A program made the position numbers and the translations under genes. Positions 55,928-64,000 of a DNA stretch of 64,000 bases are shown here, one piece after another. The notes beneath the pieces were generated by a model, which worked only from the letters and a program-made list of their open reading frames with translations, ran no database searches and had not been told where the DNA came from. This DNA is from Helicobacter pylori (GTDB lineage Bacteria; Campylobacterota; Campylobacteria; Campylobacterales; Helicobacteraceae), in contig CP032046.1 of the NCBI GenBank assembly GCA_008032955.1, positions 930,001-994,000 of the forward strand, given 5' to 3'. How positions within the stretch are numbered: the stretch's first letter is position 1; the number at the start of each line of letters is the position of its first letter.

Positions 55928-58902
55928 TTTATTCCTTTTTTAATCGTGTTTGTGGTAGGATTAGGTTCTGTGAGTTTAGGGGTTCCCAAACCTACCCCTT
56001 GTAATTGAGCCATAAGGAGGATCGGTGGCTCACCCTCACTATTATAAATTTCATAACTGCTTATCACCCACTTATTCTCTAGCTTTTGATTATCCCACTT
56101 ATCATTAAGTCCTACTCGCATGCCGTTGTATTCAATAGCCATTCTGCCGTTATTATCAACCTTAACGCCTTTCTCTATAACTTCCGGTATCGTTTTAGCT
56201 ATATTTAGGGCGTATTCTTTGGCTTGTTGTTCGTTTAATCCTTGGTTTTTGGCTTGTTTCTCTCGGCGTTTCAAAATGTGTTCTAACCCGTAATCTTTAT
56301 TACCCCAAACTAAATCAATATCCCCTAAACCTTCCTTATAAAACGCTCCCGCTACAAAACCTTTTTTAGTTTCTAATAGCTTGCTAATCGCTCCTAAGCC
56401 ATCGCCCTTAAACTCGCTATAATTGTGTCCCCACTCGCTAGGCGTTTCAAGTTTTTGTTTTTTAATCCCTTTCTCGCTCTCTTTTTGCATGTCCTTTATA
56501 GCTTCTATCAAGCGCTTTAAGGTAGGGTTATTTTCGTTCGATTCTCTATTGACCATTAAAAGGTAATGTGCAAAGTCGTAAATATCAATATCTTTAAACT
56601 CTTTACTATCAGGGTTAAACATGTCCTTAGTAACGTCTGCGATCTTAAATTCTTTCAAGCCTTTTTTAATGTTATCGCTTCTTAAGGCTTCAAATAACGC
56701 TTTGCTCGGATCATCAAACCTCGCGAACCTGGCGATCGCACCTCCTAAAATCTCGCTGATGTCGCTTGTGCTTTGTTCGCTCTTTTCAAACATCTCTAAA
56801 GAACTCGTTTTATAGAATTTCTCGCTCAAATCTTTCAGGCTTTCGCTCGTGCTTTGGTAATTCTTTAAATTAGCAAAACTGCGATCCATGATATCGCTTA
56901 GATAAGCGTTTAAACTCACCTTAGGAAAATTCATGTCATGGATTAGATTGTGAAAACTCCCAGCGTTATCTACAAACATTTTTTTAACCTTTTCATAGCT
57001 TTTAATGTCGTTAGAAAATTCTTTCTGCCAACGGTTTAATAATTCTATCCCTTGCGTTTTGGTCCTTGGCATGTTATACATAAGCAACGCTAAATTACTA
57101 TCTCCCACATTAGGATGAGTGGCTTTGTCAAAATTAAGGTTTTTAGCAACGATATTTTTTAACGAATAAATGCTATCAGCGTCTAATTTGTTGTCTAATT
57201 CTTTTAATTTCGCTTCATAGTGGCTTAAAACCACTATCGCATGATCGCTTTCGCTGTTGAATCTTCCTTGATTAGATGAAGCCGCTAAATTGTTGATCTC
57301 GGTATTATTTAGTCGGTTGTGTGGCACTCTCACTAACAATTCGTCAGGCTTTAAGTCTATGTGATAGTATTCCTGGATCGCTTTGTGGTAAATGTAACGG
57401 CTTTTAGGCGTGAAGTTTAGCATGCCTTGGACTCTGTGGTTCCCTGCGATCACTTGTCCGTCATGTAGAATGATCGGTAAATCTTCAAACCCTCCGCTCC
57501 CAAATATCTTTTTAGGATCAAAATTTTCAGCAATGCTTTTAATCTGTTCTTCGTTCATGTCGGTGCGTTTTTGCGTCCCGCCTGTACTAAAACTTGGTTT
57601 TAAATCTTTGGCTTTGACGATCGCATAGTCCAGATCGTAAATCTCTCGTTCGTTTAGCCTTACTCTACTTTTGGGGATCTGCACTTGGATTTCTGTAGGG
57701 ATATCCTCTCCTACTTCTATTTTAGTCTGGCTTTCAATGTTGCCTGCATTGCCTCGCTCGTGTTCTAATTTCTTTTTTAACGCTTCTTTACGCTTATTTT
57801 CTTGATCTTTAGCTTTTAAAAATTCCTGTTCGCTTTGTTCTTGCTCTCTTTGTAACTTGGCAAGCTTTTCGGCTTCTGCTTGTTCTAGTGGGCTTAATTT
57901 TGTAGCGTCTTTGGTGGTTTCGTTTAAATTTTCGCTTGTTTTTAATAAATCCTCTTGATCTGTTAGCGGTTTTTGGGTAGGATTAGGTTCTACGGAGTTT
58001 AAGGGCAGAATCTCGCTCTTTGTGATTAGTGGAGATGTATATAAACTTTCACTATTCTCCAACTTCTCATATCCTGTTATAATCCAATGATTAGGTAATT
58101 TTTCTCCTTTCCAATTATCTTTTAAACCTACTCTTATATTTTGGTATTCAATAGCTACTCTTCCGTTTCGTTCAACCTTAATGCCTTTGTCAATAACTTC
58201 CGGTATCGTTTTAATCACGCTTAAGGCGTATTCTTTAGCTTCTGTTTCGTTTAGTCCATTGTTAAGCGCTTGCTCTTCTCGGCGTTTTAAGATGTGCTCT
58301 AACCCGTAATCTTTATTCCCCCAAACAAAATCAATCCCTCCTAAATCATCCCTATAAGCTGCGCCTGCGACTTGCCCGTTTTTCTCTTGTAATAATTTCT
58401 CTAACGCTTCCTTAGGCTTTAAGGCAAACTCGGGGTAATTAGTGCCAAACTCTTTGAGTGGGGTTATAGCGTGTTGTAAATCGCTCGCTTTCTTGCTTAA
58501 CTCTTCGCTGGCTTGTTTGACGCCGTTAGTAAGCTCTTCAATGATTTTAAGCGTGTTGTTAGTGAATTGTGAGTTTTTAGCGCTTAGTTCTAACTGCTTA
58601 GTGAAATCACTTATACTGTGGCTTCTTTCTAGCGCTCTTTTAATGTGATACTTTAAGGCGGCTCCTGCGGTGGCTTCGTTTAGGGCTTTGGGTAATTTAA
58701 TCCCTAAAATGCGATCGGGCGCGTTTCTATATAGCGTTCCTAATGTGAATTTAGTCCATTGGTATTTTAACGCTCCGCTTAGAGTGGTGGCTAAACCTTG
58801 GCTTAAATTTTTAGTAGTGGCTGGCTTTAGGCTTTCGGCGATCTTAGCGTCGTTTTTAAAAAGCTTATGAAAACCGCTCGCTATTGTTTGGAGTTTGTAA
58901 TT
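55924..58902 (-). pseudogene. Truncated large protein with ParB-like domain and two PBECR/DUF3519-like nuclease modules
   Basis: One frame of ~992 codons is open from 58902 to 55924 but has no start codon near its 5' end; the first possible start, GTG 58218, lies inside a domain. The gene has therefore lost its 5' part. A first toxin-nuclease-like module (VWGNKDYGLEHILKRREEQ ... ITGYE) falls at ~180-290. A charged linker follows, then a ParB-like domain (DLPIILHDGQVIAGNHRVQG), then a second copy of the same module near the C terminus (VWGNKDYGLEHILKRREKQ ... ISSYE). Such modules occur in phage and conjugative-element proteins. It corresponds to HP1116. Confidence 0.55.
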
Positions 58903-58905
58903 TTA

Positions 58906-59113
58906 GGGATTTGTTAAGACAAGGGGAATATTTAGGCGAGACAAACAAAGCAAAGTTATAGCAAGCAATGTTTTTTGGCTAAAGTTTTTAATATAAAGCC
59001 GCTTAGTCATGAAAAATGCAATATCTTTAATCTATCGCTTCAAATCAATTGTTCAAAAAACACGCTACTTAGCATCAAATAAAAAATCCTTGAATCAAGC
59101 CCAAGTTTGAGAA
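58906..59113. other. Gap upstream of the truncated element gene
   Basis: These 208 AT-rich bases hold no frame or RNA that I recognise. The left edge is where the large open frame loses its start. No inverted repeat or target duplication that would mark the excision point is obvious. Confidence 0.4.
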
Positions 59114-59884
59114 TTATCGGCTTGAAGTATTCTTTTTCTTACAATTTTTATCAATGTCAAAATCGCATGCTTTTTGCATGTATTCTTCAGCTTTTTGTTT
59201 ATCTTTTTCCACGCCTAACCCATACCGATAAGACTCTGATAACCCTTCATAAGCCCTAGAAGAACTCATATCAGCCGCCATTTTATAATAGACAATAGCC
59301 TTATCTTTGTCTGGCTCAATACCCAATTGATCATTCCCACTATAATAAATATCCCCTAAAAGGATATAAGCTTCTACATTACCCTTATGCATCGCTTTTC
59401 TAAAGCACTCTGTCGCTTTCGCATAGTTGCTTGGAACGCCCCTACCCTCCATATACATGATGCCTAAGTTTATATAGGCGTTAGTATAGCCTTTCTCTGT
59501 AGCTATTCTAAAATACTCCACGGCTTTCTTTTCATCTTTAGGAACGCCCCTACCCTCTTTATACATCACGCCTAAATTGTTATACCCTCTAGGTATATCA
59601 TTATCAACCGCTTTTTGAAAATATTCAGCCGCTTTCTTGTAATCTTTAGGCACACCCCTACCATTTTCATACATGATCCCTAAAAGAACATAAGCAAGCG
59701 GCTCGCCATTTTTAATAGCGCTCTTATAAAAAGAAGCCGCTCGCTCGTATTCCTTATTATTATAGGCTTCCTCCCCTTTATAAATATAATTCCTTTTTTG
59801 TTCAAGGTGTTCTGCACCAAGAGTGCTAAATAAACATAAACTTGCCAAACAAATCTTCAAAGCTAATTTGCTTGCGTATCCCAT
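59114..59884 (-). CDS. Sel1-repeat protein with few cysteines (HP1117, hcpX-like)
   Basis: This 256-residue exported protein has a signal peptide (LALKICLASLCLFSTLGA), then about six Sel1-like repeats of ~36 residues (AYVLLGIMYENGRGVPKDYKKAAEYFQKAV). The cysteine pair that braces each repeat in HcpC is almost absent; only one Cys in the middle and two near the end (KACDFDIDKNCKKK) remain. Sel1 repeats are alpha/alpha scaffolds for protein binding. The family is secreted in H. pylori; the target is unknown. The frame is intact. Confidence 0.78.
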   Translation of the reverse strand: MGYASKLALKICLASLCLFSTLGAEHLEQKRNYIYKGEEAYNNKEYERAASFYKSAIKNGEPLAYVLLGIMYENGRGVPKDYKKAAEYFQKAVDNDIPRGYNNLGVMYKEGRGVPKDEKKAVEYFRIATEKGYTNAYINLGIMYMEGRGVPSNYAKATECFRKAMHKGNVEAYILLGDIYYSGNDQLGIEPDKDKAIVYYKMAADMSSSRAYEGLSESYRYGLGVEKDKQKAEEYMQKACDFDIDKNCKKKNTSSR

Positions 59885-60151
59885 TGTTACTCCTCTGCTT
59901 TAATAAGATCAAACATAATGTCAATAGCTACCAATCTCAAAAAAGAAACTGCATGCGTTCTAAAACTAGCAAACATTCTCAAACCCCATTCTGCATACAC
60001 CATTTAGATCTAATATCGTTTCTTGTAATGAGAAATTTTACACTATTTTTATGAATTTTAAAACTAAATTTAAGATTTTCTCGCTAAAAAGTCCCCCTCC
60101 ATCCCAAAAAATAAGGCTAAATAGGATTAAAAACCCATATATAACAAAGAA

Positions 60152-61855
60152 TTAAAATTCTTTCCTTGGATCCGTTGATCCATAGAAAACGCTCCCTTTA
60201 GTTTTAGGCAAAACTTGGATCGCATTCACATCACCCATGACCGGCTTAGTAACGATTTGATAGCCCATTTTAGTGAGGTTATTTTTCACATCAGCGGGCA
60301 TGCCAAACTTTTCAATCCTTAATTCATCAGGCAACCATTGCATGTGGAATCTAGGGGCTGAGACCGCTTCAGAAATATTCATATTGTAATCAATGACATT
60401 GGAAATCACTTGCAACACTGTAGTGATAATCCTAGACCCTCCAGGGCTTCCCACCACCAAAAAAACCTTATTGTTTTTCAACACAATCGTAGGCGACATG
60501 GAGCTTAAAGGGCGCTTATTGGCTTCAATCGCATTCGCATCGCCCCCTACTAAACCATAGAGATTAGGATTCCCAGGCTTGATGGAAAAATCATCCATTT
60601 CGTTGTTCAATAAAAACCCTGCCCCATCAATACTAGCAGCGCTCCCATAAGAAGCGTTAATGGTGTAAGTAACGCTGACTGCATTCCCCCACCTGTCCGC
60701 TACAGAATAATGCGTGGTATTGCTCCCCTCATGCAACTGCCCCATTCCTGGTTTGATTTGAGAGCTTGGCGTAACCGTATCTGGCTGGATAGCGTCAAAA
60801 ATCTTTTTGGCATACGCCTTATTGATGAGTTTATCCACCGGCACCGAAACAAAATCAGCGTCTCCCATATAAACCGATCTATCCGCATAAGCTTGACGCA
60901 TCGCTTCTGCAGCGATATGGATATTCTTAGAAGCCCCATACCCAAGGGTGCTTAAATCCGCATTTTCCATGACATTTAAAATCTGGATCAAATGCGTGCC
61001 TCCTGAACTTGGCGGCGACATAGAAATGATCTTATACCCACGATAACTCCCTACCACGGGTTTGCGCCATTTCACATTGTAACTGGCTAAATCCTCTTTA
61101 GTGATAATCCCCCCATTTTTTTTCATGTCTTTCTCAATCAGATCAGCGACTTGCCCTTGATAAAAGCCTTTAGCGCCTAGCGTTTTGATTTGATTCAAAG
61201 TCTTGGCTAAATCTTTTTGGACAAACAAGTCCCCTTCTTGATAATCAAGGTGCCCTTTTTTAAAAAAATACTTTTTGCTAGAACTGTATTTTAAAAACCG
61301 CTCCCTCGCTTCTTTTAGAGTTTCTGCTTGTCTTTGTGAAATCGCATAACCATTTTCAGCCAATTTAATGGCAGGATCAATGAGTTGCGATAGTTTTTTG
61401 GTGCCGTATTTTTTAAGCATCGCTTCCATGCCCGCCACCGTTCCAGGAACCCCAGCCGCCAAATAGCCATCTTCGCTGAGTTTAGGGACTACATTGCCTT
61501 GCTTGTCTAAAAACATGTCCTTAGTGGCTTTTAAGGGGGCTTTTTCTCTAAAATCTAACGCAACATTTTCACCATTAGCCAAATGGATAACCGCAAAACC
61601 TCCACCACCAATATTGCCTGCTGCCGGATGGACTACTGCTAGAGCAAAACCTATCGCTACCGCCGCATCAATCGCATTACCCCCATCTTCTAAAACCTTT
61701 TGCCCAATTTCAGTGGCTAGCGGGTGGCTAGAAAGGGCTAACCCCACTTTAGTGTTTTTAATAGGGGGGTAACTCGCTGCACTCAAAGGGCTTAACAAAC
61801 CCAAAAAGAGCGCTATCACGCCCAAGCCAATCGTTTTTAAAAAACTCCGTCTCAT
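60152..61855 (-). CDS. ggt: Gamma-glutamyltranspeptidase
   Basis: This 567-residue periplasmic or secreted enzyme hydrolyses glutamine and glutathione, releasing glutamate and ammonia, and is a colonisation and immune-modulating factor. The start ATG 61855 (MRRSFLKTIGLGVIAL) is preferred to 61870. After the signal peptide the propeptide cleaves itself before the catalytic Thr in GSNTTHYSVADRW (~residue 380). The gamma-glutamyl pocket (PLSSMSPTIVL, SPGGSRI) is present, and the oxyanion glycines follow. A clear promoter lies upstream. Intact. Confidence 0.95.
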   Translation of the reverse strand: MRRSFLKTIGLGVIALFLGLLSPLSAASYPPIKNTKVGLALSSHPLATEIGQKVLEDGGNAIDAAVAIGFALAVVHPAAGNIGGGGFAVIHLANGENVALDFREKAPLKATKDMFLDKQGNVVPKLSEDGYLAAGVPGTVAGMEAMLKKYGTKKLSQLIDPAIKLAENGYAISQRQAETLKEARERFLKYSSSKKYFFKKGHLDYQEGDLFVQKDLAKTLNQIKTLGAKGFYQGQVADLIEKDMKKNGGIITKEDLASYNVKWRKPVVGSYRGYKIISMSPPSSGGTHLIQILNVMENADLSTLGYGASKNIHIAAEAMRQAYADRSVYMGDADFVSVPVDKLINKAYAKKIFDAIQPDTVTPSSQIKPGMGQLHEGSNTTHYSVADRWGNAVSVTYTINASYGSAASIDGAGFLLNNEMDDFSIKPGNPNLYGLVGGDANAIEANKRPLSSMSPTIVLKNNKVFLVVGSPGGSRIITTVLQVISNVIDYNMNISEAVSAPRFHMQWLPDELRIEKFGMPADVKNNLTKMGYQIVTKPVMGDVNAIQVLPKTKGSVFYGSTDPRKEF

Positions 61856-61885
61856 CTGTTTTCCTTTCAATCAACAATAATCGTT

Positions 61886-61891
61886 ATTATA
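61886..61891 (-). promoter_or_regulatory. -10 box for ggt
   Basis: TATAAT on the minus strand with an upstream TGT, 30 bases before ATG 61855. It lies in a ~180-base AT-rich gap between ggt and flgK that shows no further gene. Confidence 0.6.
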
Positions 61892-62054
61892 ACACAAGCT
61901 TTACAAAACACCCTCTCGCTCATAGCTTATATGATGCTATTAATTGTTTGAGTGCTGGCTATAAAAAAGGCTCAAAAATGAGTTTTAAAATAAATAGAGT
62001 TTAAAAAATAAGTTAAATAAGGCTTATTTGATCAAAACGCTATGGGTAGAAAAC

Positions 62055-63875
62055 TTATTGTTTAATCCCCAATAAAGTGTCTATCATCCGATCAATAGCG
62101 GTAATGACTTTAGCGTTAGCCGCATAGCCGCTTTGAAACTTGATTAAATTCACCATTTCTTCATCCACGCTCACTTGCGAAATAGAGAGTTGCTCTTTTT
62201 TAATGGTTTCTAGCATGCTTTGTTTGGTGTCCAAAATACGCCCTGATTTTTCAGCGTCCGTGTTGATTTTACCGGTTAAAAATTGATAAAACTCGCTGAT
62301 TTTCATTGGTTTAATGTCAAACTTGTCGTTATAAAAATCCACGCTGTCGTATTGCAATTGCTGCATCATGTTCGCCACATCAAAATTCCCGTTAATGGGG
62401 GCAAGCCATGGGCGGATAGTGGTAGGCTCTTTTTTGTATTCCTTATTCAAGCTGATATTAGAAGCGTCATCGCCTTGAAAAAAAGGGTTGAGTTTTAACG
62501 CTCCCATAAAATTCGTGCCGTTATCTTTCATAGAGACAAACAACCCTTGCGAAGCGTTTTTAGGCTGGATGACAAACTTTTTAGTCTCATTGTTAAAGCT
62601 CGCTGTGAAATAATCATCAAAATCGTTTTCGGTGTTATTGTCCTGATTGTCATCAGTGTTAGCGTTAATGGCTTGGATAATATCGTTCATGGTTGTAATG
62701 GGCGTGATAGCAATGGTTTTTCTGGCGATTTCTTTACCATCGGTGTTGTAAGCGATTAAATCAAACGAGCCGTTTTTGATATTGTAGTTCGTGTCTTTAA
62801 AGGCTTCATCGCTGTTAAACTCCACAGGCTCGCCTTCAATATGATGACTCGCGCTTTGAGCGTAAATCGCATTAGTGGATTCTATCAAGCCCCTAGCAAA
62901 AGAATCCAACAAATCAATATAATCTTGCAATTTGCCCTTTAAAGTCCCGTTAGAGCCGTCATTATACACATTCAATAACGCCCCCACTTTCCCTTGATTG
63001 AGCTTGTCAGTAATATTAGTGAGCTTAAAATCATCGCTTTGAAAATAGATTTGGTTCAAACCCCCTTTATTTTCGGATTCTTTAACCACTAAAGGATGGA
63101 AAATAGAACCATCAATGATATTGAACCCATGCCCAATATTAAGGTTATAGCTCTCATCAAAATCCGCTGAGTCTTTATCTGTGAGCGAATGAGTTTTAAT
63201 GCTGCTTTTAAAAACATTCCCCCCTAAAAGCTCTCGCAAATGGAATTCCAACTCATCTCGCTTATCCCTTAATTCATTCGCATGCTTTAAGCTCTTATTG
63301 TTTTCCACTTCTTTGATGCGTTTGTTGATTTCAGCGATTTGAGAACCCAGACTATTGACTTCTTTAATCACGCTTTTTAATTCTTCACTCGCTTTATACT
63401 GTAAGGTCGTTAATCTTTCTCTAGTGTCTTTAATGTTGTGCGTTAAAGCTTCTGTTTTTTGAGCGAGAGCCTGTTTTTGAGCGGAGTCTTTGGCGTTTTT
63501 AGACAATTCTTTCCATGAATTAAAATAATCTTGCAAATCCGTAAAAAGGCTCGCTTCATCAATGTCCGGAAAATACGCACTCGCTTCTTTTAAATGCGAA
63601 AACTCTGTATCGTAATAAGTGTTTTCGTAATTAGCCTTCGTGTAACGAGAAAAAACAAACTCATCATGCACCCTTTCAATGGCTTCTACATCCACGCCCA
63701 TATTCACGTTTTTAGTGCCATACATATAAGCCGCTTGAGGCTTTGCGATCACGCGTTGGCGGCTATAAAATTCATCGCTAGCGTTAGAAATGTTATTCCC
63801 AGTAACATCCACCATGCTCTGATGGGCTTGTAGGCCCGTGTAAGAAGTGTTGAGTGAAGATAAAATCCCGCCCAT
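62055..63875 (-). CDS. flgK: Flagellar hook-associated protein 1
   Basis: This 606-residue protein forms the first junction between hook and filament and is exported through the flagellar type III system without a signal peptide. The N-terminal motif LSSLNTSYTGLQAHQSMVDV then NISNASDEFYSRQ and the C-terminal LIKFQSGYAANAKVITAIDRM form the paired D0 coils. The middle is variable. The start ATG 63875 is one base after the upstream gene stop at 63877, so it is probably in an operon with it. Confidence 0.93.
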   Translation of the reverse strand: MGGILSSLNTSYTGLQAHQSMVDVTGNNISNASDEFYSRQRVIAKPQAAYMYGTKNVNMGVDVEAIERVHDEFVFSRYTKANYENTYYDTEFSHLKEASAYFPDIDEASLFTDLQDYFNSWKELSKNAKDSAQKQALAQKTEALTHNIKDTRERLTTLQYKASEELKSVIKEVNSLGSQIAEINKRIKEVENNKSLKHANELRDKRDELEFHLRELLGGNVFKSSIKTHSLTDKDSADFDESYNLNIGHGFNIIDGSIFHPLVVKESENKGGLNQIYFQSDDFKLTNITDKLNQGKVGALLNVYNDGSNGTLKGKLQDYIDLLDSFARGLIESTNAIYAQSASHHIEGEPVEFNSDEAFKDTNYNIKNGSFDLIAYNTDGKEIARKTIAITPITTMNDIIQAINANTDDNQDNNTENDFDDYFTASFNNETKKFVIQPKNASQGLFVSMKDNGTNFMGALKLNPFFQGDDASNISLNKEYKKEPTTIRPWLAPINGNFDVANMMQQLQYDSVDFYNDKFDIKPMKISEFYQFLTGKINTDAEKSGRILDTKQSMLETIKKEQLSISQVSVDEEMVNLIKFQSGYAANAKVITAIDRMIDTLLGIKQ

Positions 63876-63876
63876 T

Positions 63877-64000
63877 TTACGCCTGCACTCTTAAAAAATG
63901 GCTCCCCACATGCCTAGAGCCTTTATAGTCGCAAGTGTCATGGGGAATGATTTGTTGGATGAGCGAAGAATAAAACTCAGAAACCGCAAACGCCATGCGC
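63877..64000 (-). CDS. C-terminal end of the gene upstream of flgK (FlgN-like by position)
   Basis: The minus-strand frame enters from the window edge and ends at TAA (63877-63879), giving 40 residues ending VGSHFLRVQA. In related bacteria the flgK neighbour is the chaperone FlgN, and in H. pylori it is HP1120. The sequence seen is too short to confirm this. The stop sits one base before the flgK ATG. Confidence 0.4.
   Translation of the reverse strand, partial: RMAFAVSEFYSSLIQQIIPHDTCDYKGSRHVGSHFLRVQA

Noticed and set aside
59885-60151. 267-base gap between the Sel1 gene and ggt
   Set aside because: No gene, RNA or repeat is evident; it probably holds the promoter of the Sel1 gene and the ggt 3' end.

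Overview
The window is from a Helicobacter pylori chromosome. This call rests on recognisable proteins: GgT, the HomC and Hor outer-membrane proteins, the Sel1-repeat Hcp proteins, an alpha-1,3-fucosyltransferase with heptad repeats, the PorGDAB oxidoreductase, PseC, and IS605/IS607 elements. The DNA is AT-rich with extended -10 boxes. As far as I remember the two reference genomes, gene order follows J99 more than 26695, because the accBC-pseC-nrdB-galE block runs directly into the hcpC/Entner-Doudoroff block.

Layout. 1-1400: two small coiled-coil or division-type genes and a SPOR-domain protein. 1413-6608: an insertion-sequence hotspot with a 138-bp IS605 end fragment, an IS607 copy with intact genes, a 3' gene fragment, an IS605 copy with both genes frameshifted, and the 5' half of a sensor kinase gene. 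6788-22217: core genes for an M48 protease, PrmC, GdhA, fucosyltransferase, CcsBA with its thioredoxin-like partner, HemH, RsmE, HomC, Dcd and AccBC. 22278-24089: relics of another IS200/IS605-type element (a twice-occurring hairpin plus a TnpB tail-like frame), then a methyltransferase and putative restriction nuclease pair. 24183-33533: an unknown protein, PseC, tRNA-Leu, NrdB, Pcm, LptF, TruA, GalE, tRNA-Ile, tRNA-Ala, an AsmA-like protein and an SDR. 33727-41378: HcpC, then glucose catabolism (eda, edd, zwf, pgl, glk) and an alcohol dehydrogenase. 41391-45327: three tandem family-8 glycosyltransferase genes, two of them identical except for one base. 45390-53151: outer-membrane proteins around porGDAB and purB. 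53162-64000: uvrB, a decayed two-gene remnant with a ParB-like domain and a duplicated toxin-nuclease-like module, a second Sel1 protein, ggt, flgK and the end of an upstream flagellar gene.

How the genes work together. zwf, pgl, edd, eda and glk form a complete Entner-Doudoroff route from glucose to pyruvate, and porGDAB oxidises pyruvate to acetyl-CoA. AccB and AccC feed acetyl-CoA into fatty acid synthesis. The fucosyltransferase, GalE and the GT8 enzymes serve lipopolysaccharide O-chain (Lewis antigen) synthesis. PseC supplies pseudaminic acid for flagellin, which fits with flgK.

A striking property of this copy is that thirteen genes carry a frameshift, and every one is a loss of one base, nearly all in homopolymers. 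Several are genes the cell should need (accC, hemH, gdhA, zwf, edd, ccsBA). Most are therefore probably homopolymer undercalls in the assembly. The fucosyltransferase and glycosyltransferase tracts could still be real phase variation. Frameshifted genes are given at full span as pseudogene entries, and the evidence says what the repaired product would be.
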